Source of the DNA: an archaeon
GTDB taxonomy: Archaea > Thermoplasmatota > Thermoplasmata > Methanomassiliicoccales > Methanomethylophilaceae
Direction: 5' to 3'
Length of the DNA: 33,939 bases
NCBI GenBank assembly: GCA_024399275.1
Contig: JAKSHS010000008.1
Location: 1-33,939 of the forward strand
Part shown: piece by piece, positions 24,440-33,885 of the stretch
How positions within the stretch are numbered: position 1 is the stretch's first letter
Layout: every line of letters begins with the position of its first letter
Position numbers and translations under genes: made by a program
The notes under the pieces: generated by a model
What the model saw: the letters and a program-made list of their open reading frames with translations, nothing else
Databases searched by the model: none
Told to the model about the DNA's origin: nothing

Positions 24440-27400
24440 GTGTACCTAAAGAAAGTTTATGCAGAGAATTTTAAGTCTTTCGGAGGCAAGGTCTCAGTTC
24501 CTCTTGTAAGAGGATACACAGCAATCACAGGCCCAAATGGATCTGGCAAGTCAAACATAACGGATGCCATCCTATTTGTTCTTGGCCCCAAAAGTTCGAA
24601 AGTTATGAGAGCGGGCAAACTTATTGATCTCATAAACAAGAATAATAAGGGGAAAAAAGCCAATTACGCCAAAGTCACACTCTATTTTGACAACACAGAC
24701 AGATTCATTTCATGGAATACCGACGAGGTAAAGCTCACAAGAATAATTAAACCAACGTCAAATGGAGACGTATGTAGCTCAACATTTTATATAAACGATC
24801 AAAAGTCCACGATGGCAGAGTTTGACTCACTACTCACAAGGGCAAAGATCAGCGCTGATGGCTATAATGTGGTACAACAAGGAGACATCACTGATATTAT
24901 CAAGATGAGCAATATTGAAAGAAGGCGCATCATTGATAACATTTCTGGCATATCAAGTTACAATTCAGATATTTTAAAAGCGGACAATGAAAGATACGAA
25001 GCGCAACGTAATATACGTGACTTAGAAATCATCACTAACGAACTAAAACAGCGTATTGATGAACTCGAAGTAGACATGAAAGCCGCCAAAAAATATATTG
25101 AAACAAAAAATAGTCTTGACGTCGCGGTCTCACAACTTATCAAAAGACAGTTGACTAATAAGGAGGAAGAATACAAGTGTGTGTCCGAAAACGTGAAAAA
25201 TTTACAAAGACAAATAGATGAACTTATACAAAACAGAGATAGATTCAATCTAGACATTAAACGACTAGATACAGAAATCAAAGAGAAAGATACAGAAATT
25301 TCAGCACATGTCGGATCGGAATATAAAGAGATCAAAGACAAAATAGACAATGTTAAACTAAAAAAGGCTCTTGTTTGTGACAATATTGCTAGAGAAGAGA
25401 AACAAATAGAGCAATATAAAAATTCTATAAATAAGCAGACAAATGAATTTAAAAACTTGGAGACGAGCCTCGCAGGCTATATCAATTCTTCTGCCAACCT
25501 CAAAACAAAAATCAATGAAAAAGAAAACAGTATTGAAAACATCAAGGCTGTCATTGAACATATAAAAGATGAAATAAATGTTAATGAGGGAGAAAGTAGA
25601 GTCTTAGAAGCAAAGCTTGCCACAATCGAAAAAGGCATTGATTTAAAAAATAATGACAAACTTAATCTCAACAAAGAAAAGACAGAAGCAGAAATCTTAG
25701 AAGATGATGCCTCACGTACAATTGCAGAGTTGGAGACAACAATAGCCAATATTGATTTTGAAATTAGAGACAAGGAGTGGAATCTTCAAAAAATAAAAAA
25801 GGAGACAGATCCTGCATTGGATTTTAGTGTGCTTACGAACAAGATACACGATCTACGAATGCAAGAGCTAGATTTAGAGAAACAAGAACGCATCATTTCA
25901 GACCAAATTCATAGAATTAGTCAGGAGTACAATTCCATGACAGTAGAAAAAAATGTAACAGAAAAGCTTCTACATGGTAATAGTGCTGTCGCAACAATCC
26001 TAAGAATGCGGGATCAAGGCCTATTAAACGGGATCCACGGTACCATTGCCGAGCTAGCTACCGTAAAACCCGAATTCGAAATTGCATTATCAATAGCAGC
26101 AGGCGGAAAGATGCAAGCAATAATCGTGGATGACGACAAAGTTGCAGCCACTGCTATTGAAAAACTAAAATCAACAGGCCATGGAAGGGCAACTTTCCTA
26201 CCTTTAAATAAAATGATTGAAGGTAAACCTCGCGCGAAGGCAATTACATCTGTAAAACAATCACTGGGATATGCTATAGATTTTGCTCATTTTAAACAAG
26301 AATACCGTGCAGCATTCTGGTATGTATACACTGACACAATAGTTGTCGAAAATGTAACCAAAGGAAGACAATTAATGGGAAATGTAAGAATAGTCACAAA
26401 AAATGGAGAACTTTTCGAATCATCTGGCGCAATAACAGGAGGTACGATTAAGGCTCCAATAATAAAATTTAATTCAGAATCCGAACTCAGAATAAATGAA
26501 GCAAAAACACAACTTAAAACACTAAACAATTCTTTGGAAGGAATAAAAGAAAAACTCAAGAGCATTAGAGATGCCATTAATTCAACTAGCAATAGCATAA
26601 AAAAGGCTGGAATAGGAAATATAGATCTTCAAGGAAAAATTGGAAAAATGGAAACAAGCATTAAAGCTCTCAAAGAAACTAAGATGCATTGTAAAGAAAA
26701 ATTAGATACAAAAAAGAAAAAATACACGGAATCCAAGAATAAAAAAGTTAAGATCGAGAAAGATCTTATTAAAGTCACCATAGATCTCAATAATCTTATA
26801 AGTCAAAAAATTAGTGTGAAAAATCGTATTTTAGAAATCGGATCTAAAAACAATCACCAAAAAATCCAAGACACAGTGAACACCATATACGATCTTACTG
26901 ATGAAAAAAACACACTCATAAACTCACTAAATTCACTTAGCCTAAAAATATCTGAATATAACAGCACCAAACACTTTCTCTTGAAAAATATATCAGAACT
27001 TCAAACAAAAATTGAGAGTGCGGAGTTAGCAATAACGAACAGCACCGCCGAAGCCACGAAACTCAAGGTCGAGCTAGATGCATTAAAAAGTATTGAGAAT
27101 GAAACAGACAAAAGAATCGAACATCTTCAAAATGAGAAAAAAATGTTAGACAATTCTAGATATGAAGCGGTTAAGAACAGGGACACCGCTGTCAATAATA
27201 TTGAAACAAAGTCTGGAATCAAATCAAACCTCGAAGTATCGTTGTCTGTAATATCCAAGCAAATATCAGACCTCAAAGGTAAAGAAATAATGATTAAAAC
27301 AGACGCAGTGAAGACACTTCCATCTGAAGAAACCATAAAAAGAAATATAAAATTCTATGAATCCGCCCTACGAGAACTAGGTAACGTTAATTTACACGCA

Positions 27401-28000
27401 ATCGACGATTATAACACCGTTAAAAAGAGACATAACGCTATTATGGGAAACATCAATAGATTAAATAAACAAATATCAGACCTCACAAGCTTGGTAAATT
27501 CACTTGAAAGCAAAAAGAGGAAATTATTTTTAGAAACTTACACAGAGATTGATAAAAATTTCAAATCAATTTACACCGACCTCTCCGGAGGAGAAGCTTT
27601 TATATCGCTAGATAATGAAAACAACCCATTCGAAGGAGGTTTAATTATTAATGCCAGACCAAAAAATGGGAAAATGTTAACGCTTAATCTTCTCTCTGGT
27701 GGAGAAAAATCACTCACTGCACTAGCCTTCATCTTCGCATTGCAGAAATATCAACCATCTCCCTTCTATATATTCGATGAAGTTGACATGTTTTTAGATT
27801 CCGTTAATTCTGAGACTGTTGCTAAATATCTAAAAAAGACATCTACGACAACTCAATTTATTCAAGTATCTCTAAGAAAAGTTACACTACGGCTTGCTGA
27901 TTACCTCATTGGCGTAGTAAGACCTCCAAATGGCATTAGTAAAGTTATAATCCGGCCTAGTTTAGTTGGAGCATCTAAGCAAGAAGAATGTTCGGCATAA
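24440..28000 (+). CDS. smc: Chromosome segregation ATPase SMC
   Basis: The 1186-residue protein has the full SMC plan. The N-terminal ATPase half has Walker A GPNGSGKSN (31-39) and a Q-loop at VVQQGDIT. A long coiled coil runs from about 165. The hinge at about 510-660 contains GIHGTIAEL and GHGRATFLPL. The return coil leads to the C-terminal ATPase half with signature LSGGEKSLTALAF near 1085 and Walker B FYIFDEVDMFLDS near 1110. It dimerises at the hinge and, with ScpA and ScpB, forms the condensin that organises and segregates the chromosome. The start is a GTG at 24440, where the family's MYLK-like N-terminus begins. scpA and scpB follow directly. The coils are unusually lysine- and isoleucine-rich, in keeping with the AT-rich genome. 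Confidence 0.97.
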   Translation: MYLKKVYAENFKSFGGKVSVPLVRGYTAITGPNGSGKSNITDAILFVLGPKSSKVMRAGKLIDLINKNNKGKKANYAKVTLYFDNTDRFISWNTDEVKLTRIIKPTSNGDVCSSTFYINDQKSTMAEFDSLLTRAKISADGYNVVQQGDITDIIKMSNIERRRIIDNISGISSYNSDILKADNERYEAQRNIRDLEIITNELKQRIDELEVDMKAAKKYIETKNSLDVAVSQLIKRQLTNKEEEYKCVSENVKNLQRQIDELIQNRDRFNLDIKRLDTEIKEKDTEISAHVGSEYKEIKDKIDNVKLKKALVCDNIAREEKQIEQYKNSINKQTNEFKNLETSLAGYINSSANLKTKINEKENSIENIKAVIEHIKDEINVNEGESRVLEAKLATIEKGIDLKNNDKLNLNKEKTEAEILEDDASRTIAELETTIANIDFEIRDKEWNLQKIKKETDPALDFSVLTNKIHDLRMQELDLEKQERIISDQIHRISQEYNSMTVEKNVTEKLLHGNSAVATILRMRDQGLLNGIHGTIAELATVKPEFEIALSIAAGGKMQAIIVDDDKVAATAIEKLKSTGHGRATFLPLNKMIEGKPRAKAITSVKQSLGYAIDFAHFKQEYRAAFWYVYTDTIVVENVTKGRQLMGNVRIVTKNGELFESSGAITGGTIKAPIIKFNSESELRINEAKTQLKTLNNSLEGIKEKLKSIRDAINSTSNSIKKAGIGNIDLQGKIGKMETSIKALKETKMHCKEKLDTKKKKYTESKNKKVKIEKDLIKVTIDLNNLISQKISVKNRILEIGSKNNHQKIQDTVNTIYDLTDEKNTLINSLNSLSLKISEYNSTKHFLLKNISELQTKIESAELAITNSTAEATKLKVELDALKSIENETDKRIEHLQNEKKMLDNSRYEAVKNRDTAVNNIETKSGIKSNLEVSLSVISKQISDLKGKEIMIKTDAVKTLPSEETIKRNIKFYESALRELGNVNLHAIDDYNTVKKRHNAIMGNINRLNKQISDLTSLVNSLESKKRKLFLETYTEIDKNFKSIYTDLSGGEAFISLDNENNPFEGGLIINARPKNGKMLTLNLLSGGEKSLTALAFIFALQKYQPSPFYIFDEVDMFLDSVNSETVAKYLKKTSTTTQFIQVSLRKVTLRLADYLIGVVRPPNGISKVIIRPSLVGASKQEECSA

Positions 28001-28041
28001 ACAACCTCATAAAAATGAAGTGGACACATTGAGCTATAAAT

Positions 28042-28902
28042 ATGACAACAAACGAGACGCTAGAGCAGCATCTATTATTTTACAGATCACTAATATGCGA
28101 TGATTCAAGCCTTGAAAGGATAGACAAATATCTCAAAATTCTAAGCGAAGCATCAGATTGTGAGAAAATGCAAAATCCAATAGATGAATCTATAAGGATA
28201 GCATTTCAACTCGTTATTGAAAAAAATTTTGATCCTTGGGCAATTGACATCAGCCAATTTGTTAGTGCATATTCTACAAAGATCAATAATAACAATTTTG
28301 ACATTATAATTACAGGAAAATTTATTCTAATGGCCTGGAAAATTCTCAAAATGCAGGCCAATGCAGCTAAAATATTGTATGTCTATAATGGGGAAGACAA
28401 AGTCAAATCACTAAAAGAAATTCCTAAGTCAGAATCATCCATTTACGTTCCAAGTAACCCGCTAAAAATGTCATGTGCTCACACAGTTAAAAGGCCAATA
28501 ACAATGGTTGAGCTTCTCGAAGCGTTTAATGAAGTAAAAAATGAACTCAAAGCACATACAAAGCATCCACCTGAGCAAGTTAAATCAAATAAATCAGAAA
28601 TCGATAGCAAAATTCACGAAGAGATCAGCAAAAATGATGTCGATGAAATATGGAAACACATCCAGAAAATTGGTCTTAGCGTACTCTCTATCAATAAATT
28701 ATTCACTAATCACATCGATAACAACATCACTGTATTCATTTCGGTACTTCATCTGGCAAGAGATGGAAAACTCTCTATATGGCAGGATGAAATCCCTTAC
28801 GGAGACATAATTATCAAAGTTAAAATAGACCAAACACCAGAGAATAACAATACAAAAACCATTAAAGAAAGAGCGTTAACATGCACCCAAAAAGCGCAGT
28901 AG
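28042..28902 (+). CDS. scpA: Segregation and condensation protein A (kleisin)
   Basis: The 286-residue protein lies between smc and scpB. It has the expected kleisin layout: an N-terminal helical part with FDPWAIDISQFVSAYSTKI, which binds the SMC neck, and a helical segment after it. A variable linker follows, and a C-terminal winged helix (TVFISVLHLARDGKLSIWQD) binds the SMC head. It bridges the two SMC heads and recruits ScpB. The start lies 41 bases after the smc stop, and the end overlaps scpB by 22 bases. Sequence conservation in this family is low, so the assignment rests on the FDPW motif, the C-terminal motif and context together. Confidence 0.93.
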   Translation: MTTNETLEQHLLFYRSLICDDSSLERIDKYLKILSEASDCEKMQNPIDESIRIAFQLVIEKNFDPWAIDISQFVSAYSTKINNNNFDIIITGKFILMAWKILKMQANAAKILYVYNGEDKVKSLKEIPKSESSIYVPSNPLKMSCAHTVKRPITMVELLEAFNEVKNELKAHTKHPPEQVKSNKSEIDSKIHEEISKNDVDEIWKHIQKIGLSVLSINKLFTNHIDNNITVFISVLHLARDGKLSIWQDEIPYGDIIIKVKIDQTPENNNTKTIKERALTCTQKAQ

Positions 28903-29390
28903 AAGCCGCACTTTTTTACGCATCAGAATCGATCTCAGCATCTGAGATCGCAAAGGAAATAAATATAACAAAAGAGGAGGTCGAAGACTCCATAACTGCA
29001 CTTATCACCGAGTACGACGACAAATGTTCTGCTATAACCATCGTAAAAGTCGGGACAAGCTATCGCATGCAACTCCGTGAAGAATATGTAAAACTCGTAA
29101 AAAAATTCTCCAAAACGGAACTTTCTCAAAAAGAAACAAAAATTATAGCAACAATAGCGTACAACCAACCTATAATGCAATCAGAACTTGTTAAGAAATT
29201 TGGTACTGGGATATATGTCAATATTCGTGATCTTACAGATATGGGATTTATCAACAAAAAACAAATAGGGTCATCTTTTCAACTCACCACCACAAAAAAA
29301 TTCTCTGAATATTTTGGAATTGAAAGTGTAAAAATAGAAGATATTCGCAAGTGGATTGAAAACAACGAAAAGAGAAACGTTCAAACATAA
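28881..29390 (+). CDS. scpB: Segregation and condensation protein B
   Basis: The 169-residue protein has two winged-helix domains. The first is VEAALFYASESISASEIAKE and the second has the family signature ETKIIATIAYNQPIMQSEL followed by DLTDMGFINKK. It dimerises and binds ScpA in the SMC complex. Its start lies inside the last 22 bases of scpA, so the genes are translationally coupled and the smc-scpA-scpB set is complete. Confidence 0.96.
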   Translation: MHPKSAVEAALFYASESISASEIAKEINITKEEVEDSITALITEYDDKCSAITIVKVGTSYRMQLREEYVKLVKKFSKTELSQKETKIIATIAYNQPIMQSELVKKFGTGIYVNIRDLTDMGFINKKQIGSSFQLTTTKKFSEYFGIESVKIEDIRKWIENNEKRNVQT

Positions 29391-29440
29391 TTGTGGATCT
29401 CTTTCTATATTGCAATTATCCTCTCTATTTTTCAGAATAA

Positions 29441-29450
29441 TTTTATATAA
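29441..29450 (+). promoter_or_regulatory. TATA box for the Lsm gene
   Basis: TTTTATATAA is centred about 35 bases before the ATG at 29480, giving a leader of roughly eight bases. Confidence 0.5.
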
Positions 29451-29479
29451 TATTACAGAATGGATCGCCGTCGATTGCT

Positions 29480-29698
29480 ATGGTCATGCCGCTTAATCTA
29501 CTAGAAAAGTCAATGGACAGACGTGTTTCCCTTCTTCTCAAGGATGGAAGAATTCTTGAGGGAAAACTTGCCGGATTTGATGAGTATATGAATATGGTTC
29601 TCGAGGAAACAGCAGAGCACACTATAACTGCAGAAGAGAGACGCCTCGGAACGGTCGTCCTCCGCGGTAATAATGTCGTGAGCATTGCGCCTATATAA
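29480..29698 (+). CDS. Archaeal Sm-like RNA-binding protein (Lsm)
   Basis: The 72-residue protein has the Sm1 motif (VSLLLKDGRILEGKLAGFDE, then YMNMVLEE) and the Sm2 motif (LGTVVLRGNNVVSI) of archaeal Lsm proteins. These form hexa- or heptameric rings that bind U-rich RNA and take part in RNA processing and decay. Length is typical. A nearby downstream ATG (29486) is an alternative start. It has its own promoter after scpB, and the adjacent genes on its right are transcribed toward it. Confidence 0.96.
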   Translation: MVMPLNLLEKSMDRRVSLLLKDGRILEGKLAGFDEYMNMVLEETAEHTITAEERRLGTVVLRGNNVVSIAPI

Positions 29699-29812
29699 GC
29701 TTCAGCAATTGCAATAAGATCAGCCAACTACAGGAAATCTCTAAGTAAGCACACCAGTCAAGTTACACTCGCACTGCTACTCTCGTGTGGTGTATTAAAC
29801 AGTCGCAGGTTG

Positions 29813-30712
29813 TCAAAATCGGGAAGAAACTCCATCACAAGTAAAAGGCGCACCTGCAAGTTTCCTTCCATACACCGCCATAGCTTCTTTTATATATCTA
29901 GCCGCGAGAATCGACGTAATTCCCGTCAAATCTGCCGGAGGGCACACCTCCATCACATCGAATCCGACAAGACGGTCTCCCACAATATTAATCACTTTTT
30001 TTACATCTACAGGGTGTAATCCAAACGGTTCTGGCGTACCAGTTCCAGGAGCGAACGCAGGATCGATACAATCAATATCAAGTGTAACATAAATATGCTC
30101 ACTTTTTACAGAATCCAATGCTTGTCTAATGGCCCACTCAATACCCCTTTCATAAATCTGATAAGCATCTATGTACGGCACTATTTCCTCCATCTCAAGC
30201 TCATCCTCTGATACAGAGCGTACACCCAAAACGAAGACATTATTAATACCCAAGTGTTCGGCAGCTCGTCTTGTGACACAAGCATGACTGTTCCTAACAC
30301 CCATATATTCTTCTCTGGAATCTAAGTGTGCATCAAGCGAAATCAGTGCAATGCTTTTCCTTTCAAAGCATTGGATGATAGGGATATTACCCGAATGATC
30401 TCCCCCCATGGCAATTATAAATTTTCCATCTCTAATCGCTGGACCAACAGCAAATTTGACTTCACTGACCATATCATCAGGAATAATTTGGTCACTGCAA
30501 TCCCCGTAATCATAAACAGACAATCTCCTCTGTCCACGTCCATGTTCAAAATGTGTCTGCTCAAAGTTGTAAGAAGAACGTCTTATCGCACTTGGTCCTT
30601 CTCTCGCCCCTGACCTAAAACAAGCCGTACGGTCATAAGGTATCCCGTAAATGCACACATCAGCTTCATTATAACCAGACTCTGCGTCTGCGAAAGACGT
30701 CCCATAGGACAT
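29813..30712 (-). CDS. speB: Agmatinase-family ureohydrolase
   Basis: The 299-residue enzyme carries all manganese-binding motifs of ureohydrolases: GGDHS (103-107), DAHLDSR (127-133), histidine 143 in NSHACVTRRA, and LDIDCIDPAFAPGTGTPEP from about 211. Agmatinase splits agmatine to putrescine and urea. It lies nine bases downstream of aIF5A on the same strand. In haloarchaea an agmatinase-like enzyme was implicated in making deoxyhypusine on aIF5A from an agmatine intermediate; whether this enzyme acts on free agmatine or on modified aIF5A cannot be told from sequence. Arginase is unlikely given the archaeal context and length. Confidence 0.92.
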   Translation of the reverse strand: MSYGTSFADAESGYNEADVCIYGIPYDRTACFRSGAREGPSAIRRSSYNFEQTHFEHGRGQRRLSVYDYGDCSDQIIPDDMVSEVKFAVGPAIRDGKFIIAMGGDHSGNIPIIQCFERKSIALISLDAHLDSREEYMGVRNSHACVTRRAAEHLGINNVFVLGVRSVSEDELEMEEIVPYIDAYQIYERGIEWAIRQALDSVKSEHIYVTLDIDCIDPAFAPGTGTPEPFGLHPVDVKKVINIVGDRLVGFDVMEVCPPADLTGITSILAARYIKEAMAVYGRKLAGAPFTCDGVSSRF

Positions 30713-30721
30713 TCTGCAGCC

Positions 30722-31105
30722 TCACAAAAGTTTCATTCTGTCCATAGCAACAATATACAAAATCTCTGCACCGGGCTCAAGAGAACATTCATGATCTTCA
30801 TTAATCTCCATTGTCACTGTCTCATTTGTTTCAATATCCAAAATTGAAATCTCATTGCCATTTGTGTAGAGAACCTGTCCTTTTCTCTTATCTATCACTG
30901 GAACCTGACATTTTGTACTAACTGGGCCAACTAGAGATTTCTTCGCACCAGTGAAAATACTAGTCGCAACAATATTTGCCTTCGCAGATCCATGTTTACC
31001 TGGTTTTGATGTATCAATTGAAATAATCTTACAGGGCTCGTCATCAATATTCACATATCTGCCAACCTTTAGCTCCCTAATCTCTCTAGTTTCCCAATCA
31101 GCCAT
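30722..31105 (-). CDS. eif5A: Translation initiation factor aIF5A
   Basis: The 127-residue protein has the two-domain IF5A layout. The N-terminal SH3-like domain carries the hypusine loop DTSKPGKHGSAKANIVA, in which K37 is the expected modified lysine. The OB domain follows (ISILDIETNETVTMEI). It helps ribosomes through difficult peptide-bond steps. The start is backed by GAGAGGGA about eight bases upstream and a TATA-like element near 31140-31148. It is the first gene of a two-gene unit with the agmatinase, a pairing that makes sense if the latter feeds hypusine formation. Confidence 0.97.
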   Translation of the reverse strand: MADWETREIRELKVGRYVNIDDEPCKIISIDTSKPGKHGSAKANIVATSIFTGAKKSLVGPVSTKCQVPVIDKRKGQVLYTNGNEISILDIETNETVTMEINEDHECSLEPGAEILYIVAMDRMKLL

Positions 31106-31251
31106 ATCAATTCCCTCTCAAAAGCGCGCCTAAGTTTTACGATAAATCCTTAAAGAATGTTCTAAATTCAAACCACATACCATAACTTGCACGCACATGC
31201 CACTCGGGCACGCATCTTTGAAACTATATATAATACTTTTAACAAGCAAAA

Positions 31252-32628
31252 CTAATCTTTATCTCTAATCGAAGCCAAGAGTAAGGATATTAAGCTAATA
31301 ATTATCCCAATAAATATTGCAGAGTAAAGTCCATTCATAAAATTTGGAACAGTCAACTCTTGAAATCTAGCGCTACTTCCTGCACCAAATCTAAACGCTC
31401 CAGAAAATACCGCAATGCCAAATGCACTTCCAAAATATGCAACGAATGATGTTATAGCCGATCCTATGTTCCTCAATTTTTCTGGTGTGTTATAAATAAT
31501 ACGAGCTCCGACAGGACCGCCCGCAATTCCAAACTGAATACCCATAAGGATAAGCGTACTAACAAATGGCCACCTCTCTGAATTTTCTTTAACTGTAAAC
31601 ATTAAAATCATCTCTATTAACATAACCACGCAGCCTATAAAGGCAAAAAGTCTACGCTCGTTAAGCTTGTCTGATATTTTACCGACAAAAATACACAGAG
31701 GTAATGTGATAACGGCTGGTATCGACAGATATAATCCACTAATTATAGGACTAAATCCAAACATTTTTTCTGAATAAAAGGGTACAATGTATTGCAGGCC
31801 CATGTAACATGCGTTCATAAGAAGACATACAATAATCGCTGCGTTTAGATTTATACAATTAAATAAACTAAGATCAACAATAGGCTCAGGCTTCCTTTTG
31901 CAATGTATAATAAACCATATAAACGTCAAAACAGAAAATATCATTATAGCTGCTGTCGAGGCATCAATTTTATTGAATGGAATAGTTTGAAGAACATACA
32001 ATCCTGACGTCAAAAAAATTAAGAGAAGAAGTGCACCTCCAACGTCAAATTTCTCACTAGACACCTTATCCCTAGGGATTGTATATAGCGCTATAAACGT
32101 CAATGCAATTCCAATAGGAACGTTTATGATAAACGTCCAATGCCACGATTGCATACTAGCTAATACACCTCCGATTGCAGGTCCAGCAGCGAACCCAGAC
32201 GCAGAACCAAGGACAACTACCGACACCGCAAAACTCAATATCTTCATGGGCAAATGAATAGTGCATAACATGAGAGCCGACGATGCGAGCATTGACGCAC
32301 CTATTGCTTGTATCGATCTTGAAACAATTAGAATAGTGAAATTTACAGACAACCCACAAAACAATGAACCAACAGTGAATATTACAAGTCCAGACACAAA
32401 GACCTTTTTAATATGACCTATGTCAGACAGTTTTCCAAAAATAAACATAAAACCTGCAACCAATAAAAAGTAAACAGTAGATATCCACGAAACAGTGCTT
32501 GCGTCAACACAAAAATCTGTGCTTATTGACGGCAAAATTATACTTACTATCGATCCATCAAGACCATCAACGAATGTTGCCACTGCCACCATAAAAAGAA
32601 GCAATGTTTGTTTCCTTTTGCTTATCAT
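31252..32628 (-). CDS. MFS transporter, DHA2-like (14 helices)
   Basis: The protein of about 458 residues has some 14 hydrophobic helices. It shows the DHA2 signature elements: an MFS motif-A-like GKLSDIGHIKKV between helices 2 and 3, and motif C with the following SWHWTFIINVPIG. Relatives export drugs or dyes by proton antiport. The N-terminal DGLDGSIVSIILPSI matches the first helix, which in the family carries an acidic residue (D). The frame is open 34 codons upstream to 32730, but that part is hydrophilic and unlike the family. I chose the ATG at 32628, with GAGGT 13 bases upstream; 32652 is possible. Both neighbouring genes on the left side are in the same direction but far away, so it is transcribed alone. 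Confidence 0.9.
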   Translation of the reverse strand: MISKRKQTLLLFMVAVATFVDGLDGSIVSIILPSISTDFCVDASTVSWISTVYFLLVAGFMFIFGKLSDIGHIKKVFVSGLVIFTVGSLFCGLSVNFTILIVSRSIQAIGASMLASSALMLCTIHLPMKILSFAVSVVVLGSASGFAAGPAIGGVLASMQSWHWTFIINVPIGIALTFIALYTIPRDKVSSEKFDVGGALLLLIFLTSGLYVLQTIPFNKIDASTAAIMIFSVLTFIWFIIHCKRKPEPIVDLSLFNCINLNAAIIVCLLMNACYMGLQYIVPFYSEKMFGFSPIISGLYLSIPAVITLPLCIFVGKISDKLNERRLFAFIGCVVMLIEMILMFTVKENSERWPFVSTLILMGIQFGIAGGPVGARIIYNTPEKLRNIGSAITSFVAYFGSAFGIAVFSGAFRFGAGSSARFQELTVPNFMNGLYSAIFIGIIISLISLLLASIRDKD

Positions 32629-32824
32629 AAATCGCCGCTTAACCTCACACATTTCGTTTTTCGCTACAAACGACAGCCTGGAGACTTTTATCCCGTTTAT
32701 TTGTAAATAACGATAGGGCTCATCTAACAAGAAATAAATTACATACTACGTCCTCGAATGAACATTACAATACCTGCCCTTCATAAAACTAACCTAACTC
32801 TGCAAATGAGATGTCAAGGGTAAC

Positions 32825-33451
32825 TTAGTAAACAGGTTTGTACACAAGAAGAACACCGTCACCAAGAATATTCGAGCCTTCAAATTGAAGATAAAGTCCT
32901 CCTTTTTTCACCCACCCTAATCCATCAACCGGTGTAGGAGAATTTTTTCCACCAATTATAATATTTCCAATAAAAACAGTATATATATCAACAATACCAG
33001 CTCTAAAAAATGAAGATATCGTCTCCCCTCCACCCTCGACGAGAATACTCTTAATTCCAAGATCAAACAGTTTTTCCACTGCTTCTACAACATTAAACTC
33101 ATTGTCACATCTAATAACTCTCGCATTCCTCCACGTTCTTTCACAACTATGGTCTGTAATAATTATGGTTGGCGCCAGTCCATTTAGCACCAATGCAGAA
33201 TCAGGAGTTCTCCCATGTGGATCTATAACAACTCTCGTAGAACTTTCATTATAGGTAACACCCTTAACTGAAAGATGTGGATTATCTGCTATAATTGTTC
33301 CAACGCCAACCAGCACAGAATCAAATTCTTTTCTAAGAATCCTTACTCTTTGTATATCTTCTTGAGAAGATATTCTAACTTGCGTTCTATCAGATCCGGC
33401 AATCTTTCCATCCGCCGACATGGCACAATTGACATGTATAAATGGCCTCAT
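32825..33451 (-). CDS. arfC: 2,5-diamino-6-ribosylamino-pyrimidinone 5'-phosphate reductase
   Basis: The protein of about 208 residues matches the RibD C-terminal reductase fold as found in archaea. It has FIHVNCAMSADGKIA at the N-terminus, FDSVLVGVGTIIADNPHLSV for the NADPH site, and SILVEGGGETISSFF with a later VKKGGLYLQFE. It reduces the ribose of the GTP-derived pyrimidine in archaeal riboflavin and F420 precursor synthesis. The start at 33451 follows AAGTGAT by three bases; a GTG ten codons upstream (33481) is possible. No deaminase domain is fused, as expected for archaea. Confidence 0.92.
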   Translation of the reverse strand: MRPFIHVNCAMSADGKIAGSDRTQVRISSQEDIQRVRILRKEFDSVLVGVGTIIADNPHLSVKGVTYNESSTRVVIDPHGRTPDSALVLNGLAPTIIITDHSCERTWRNARVIRCDNEFNVVEAVEKLFDLGIKSILVEGGGETISSFFRAGIVDIYTVFIGNIIIGGKNSPTPVDGLGWVKKGGLYLQFEGSNILGDGVLLVYKPVY

Positions 33452-33688
33452 AGTATCACTTGTATAATCATAACCGTTCACATGTTATCTTAAATCAAAT
33501 TTTCAAACATAGCTCCCATCTGCAGATTCCATTTTAATGCTAAATATTTCATGCACACTAACTTCACATAAAACAGCGATAAATGCTAATAGTCAAAAGG
33601 AGACAAATCACCAATACTCGTATGTCCTGCCTCATACTATTAAGTACATTTTAAATCAGCCGTCATGTGACGAAACCCGAAGCATAGG

Positions 33689-33760
33689 TGCGAATGCCGG
33701 GATTCGAACCCGAGTTAGATGCTTGGGAAGCATCTGTCCTAACCCCTAGACTACATTCGC
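33689..33760 (-). tRNA. tRNA-Gly (anticodon CCC)
   Basis: Read on the reverse strand the acceptor GCGAATG pairs with CATTCGC. The anticodon stem GATGC/GCATC closes the loop TTCCCAA with anticodon CCC, and the T arm contains GGGTTCGAATCCC. The discriminator is A, with no encoded CCA. A second glycine isoacceptor, GCC, lies at 14477. Confidence 0.96.
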
Positions 33761-33885
33761 CTCGGTAAAGATACACGCCAACAGCACAACATCAAGCCAC
33801 TAGCGACCAACCACCCTACCGTGCGTAGGGGGCATGTGTTATGATAGATATTAATATTGTTTCAATATAACAACACGCATTAACT

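Noticed and set aside
29813-30019. Forward frame starting MSKSGRNSITSKRRT
   Set aside because: It is a shadow of the agmatinase gene on the other strand.
33537-33749. 70-codon forward frame
   Set aside because: It is antisense to tRNA-Gly(CCC); the apparent GIRTRVRC tail is the usual false translation of a tRNA.
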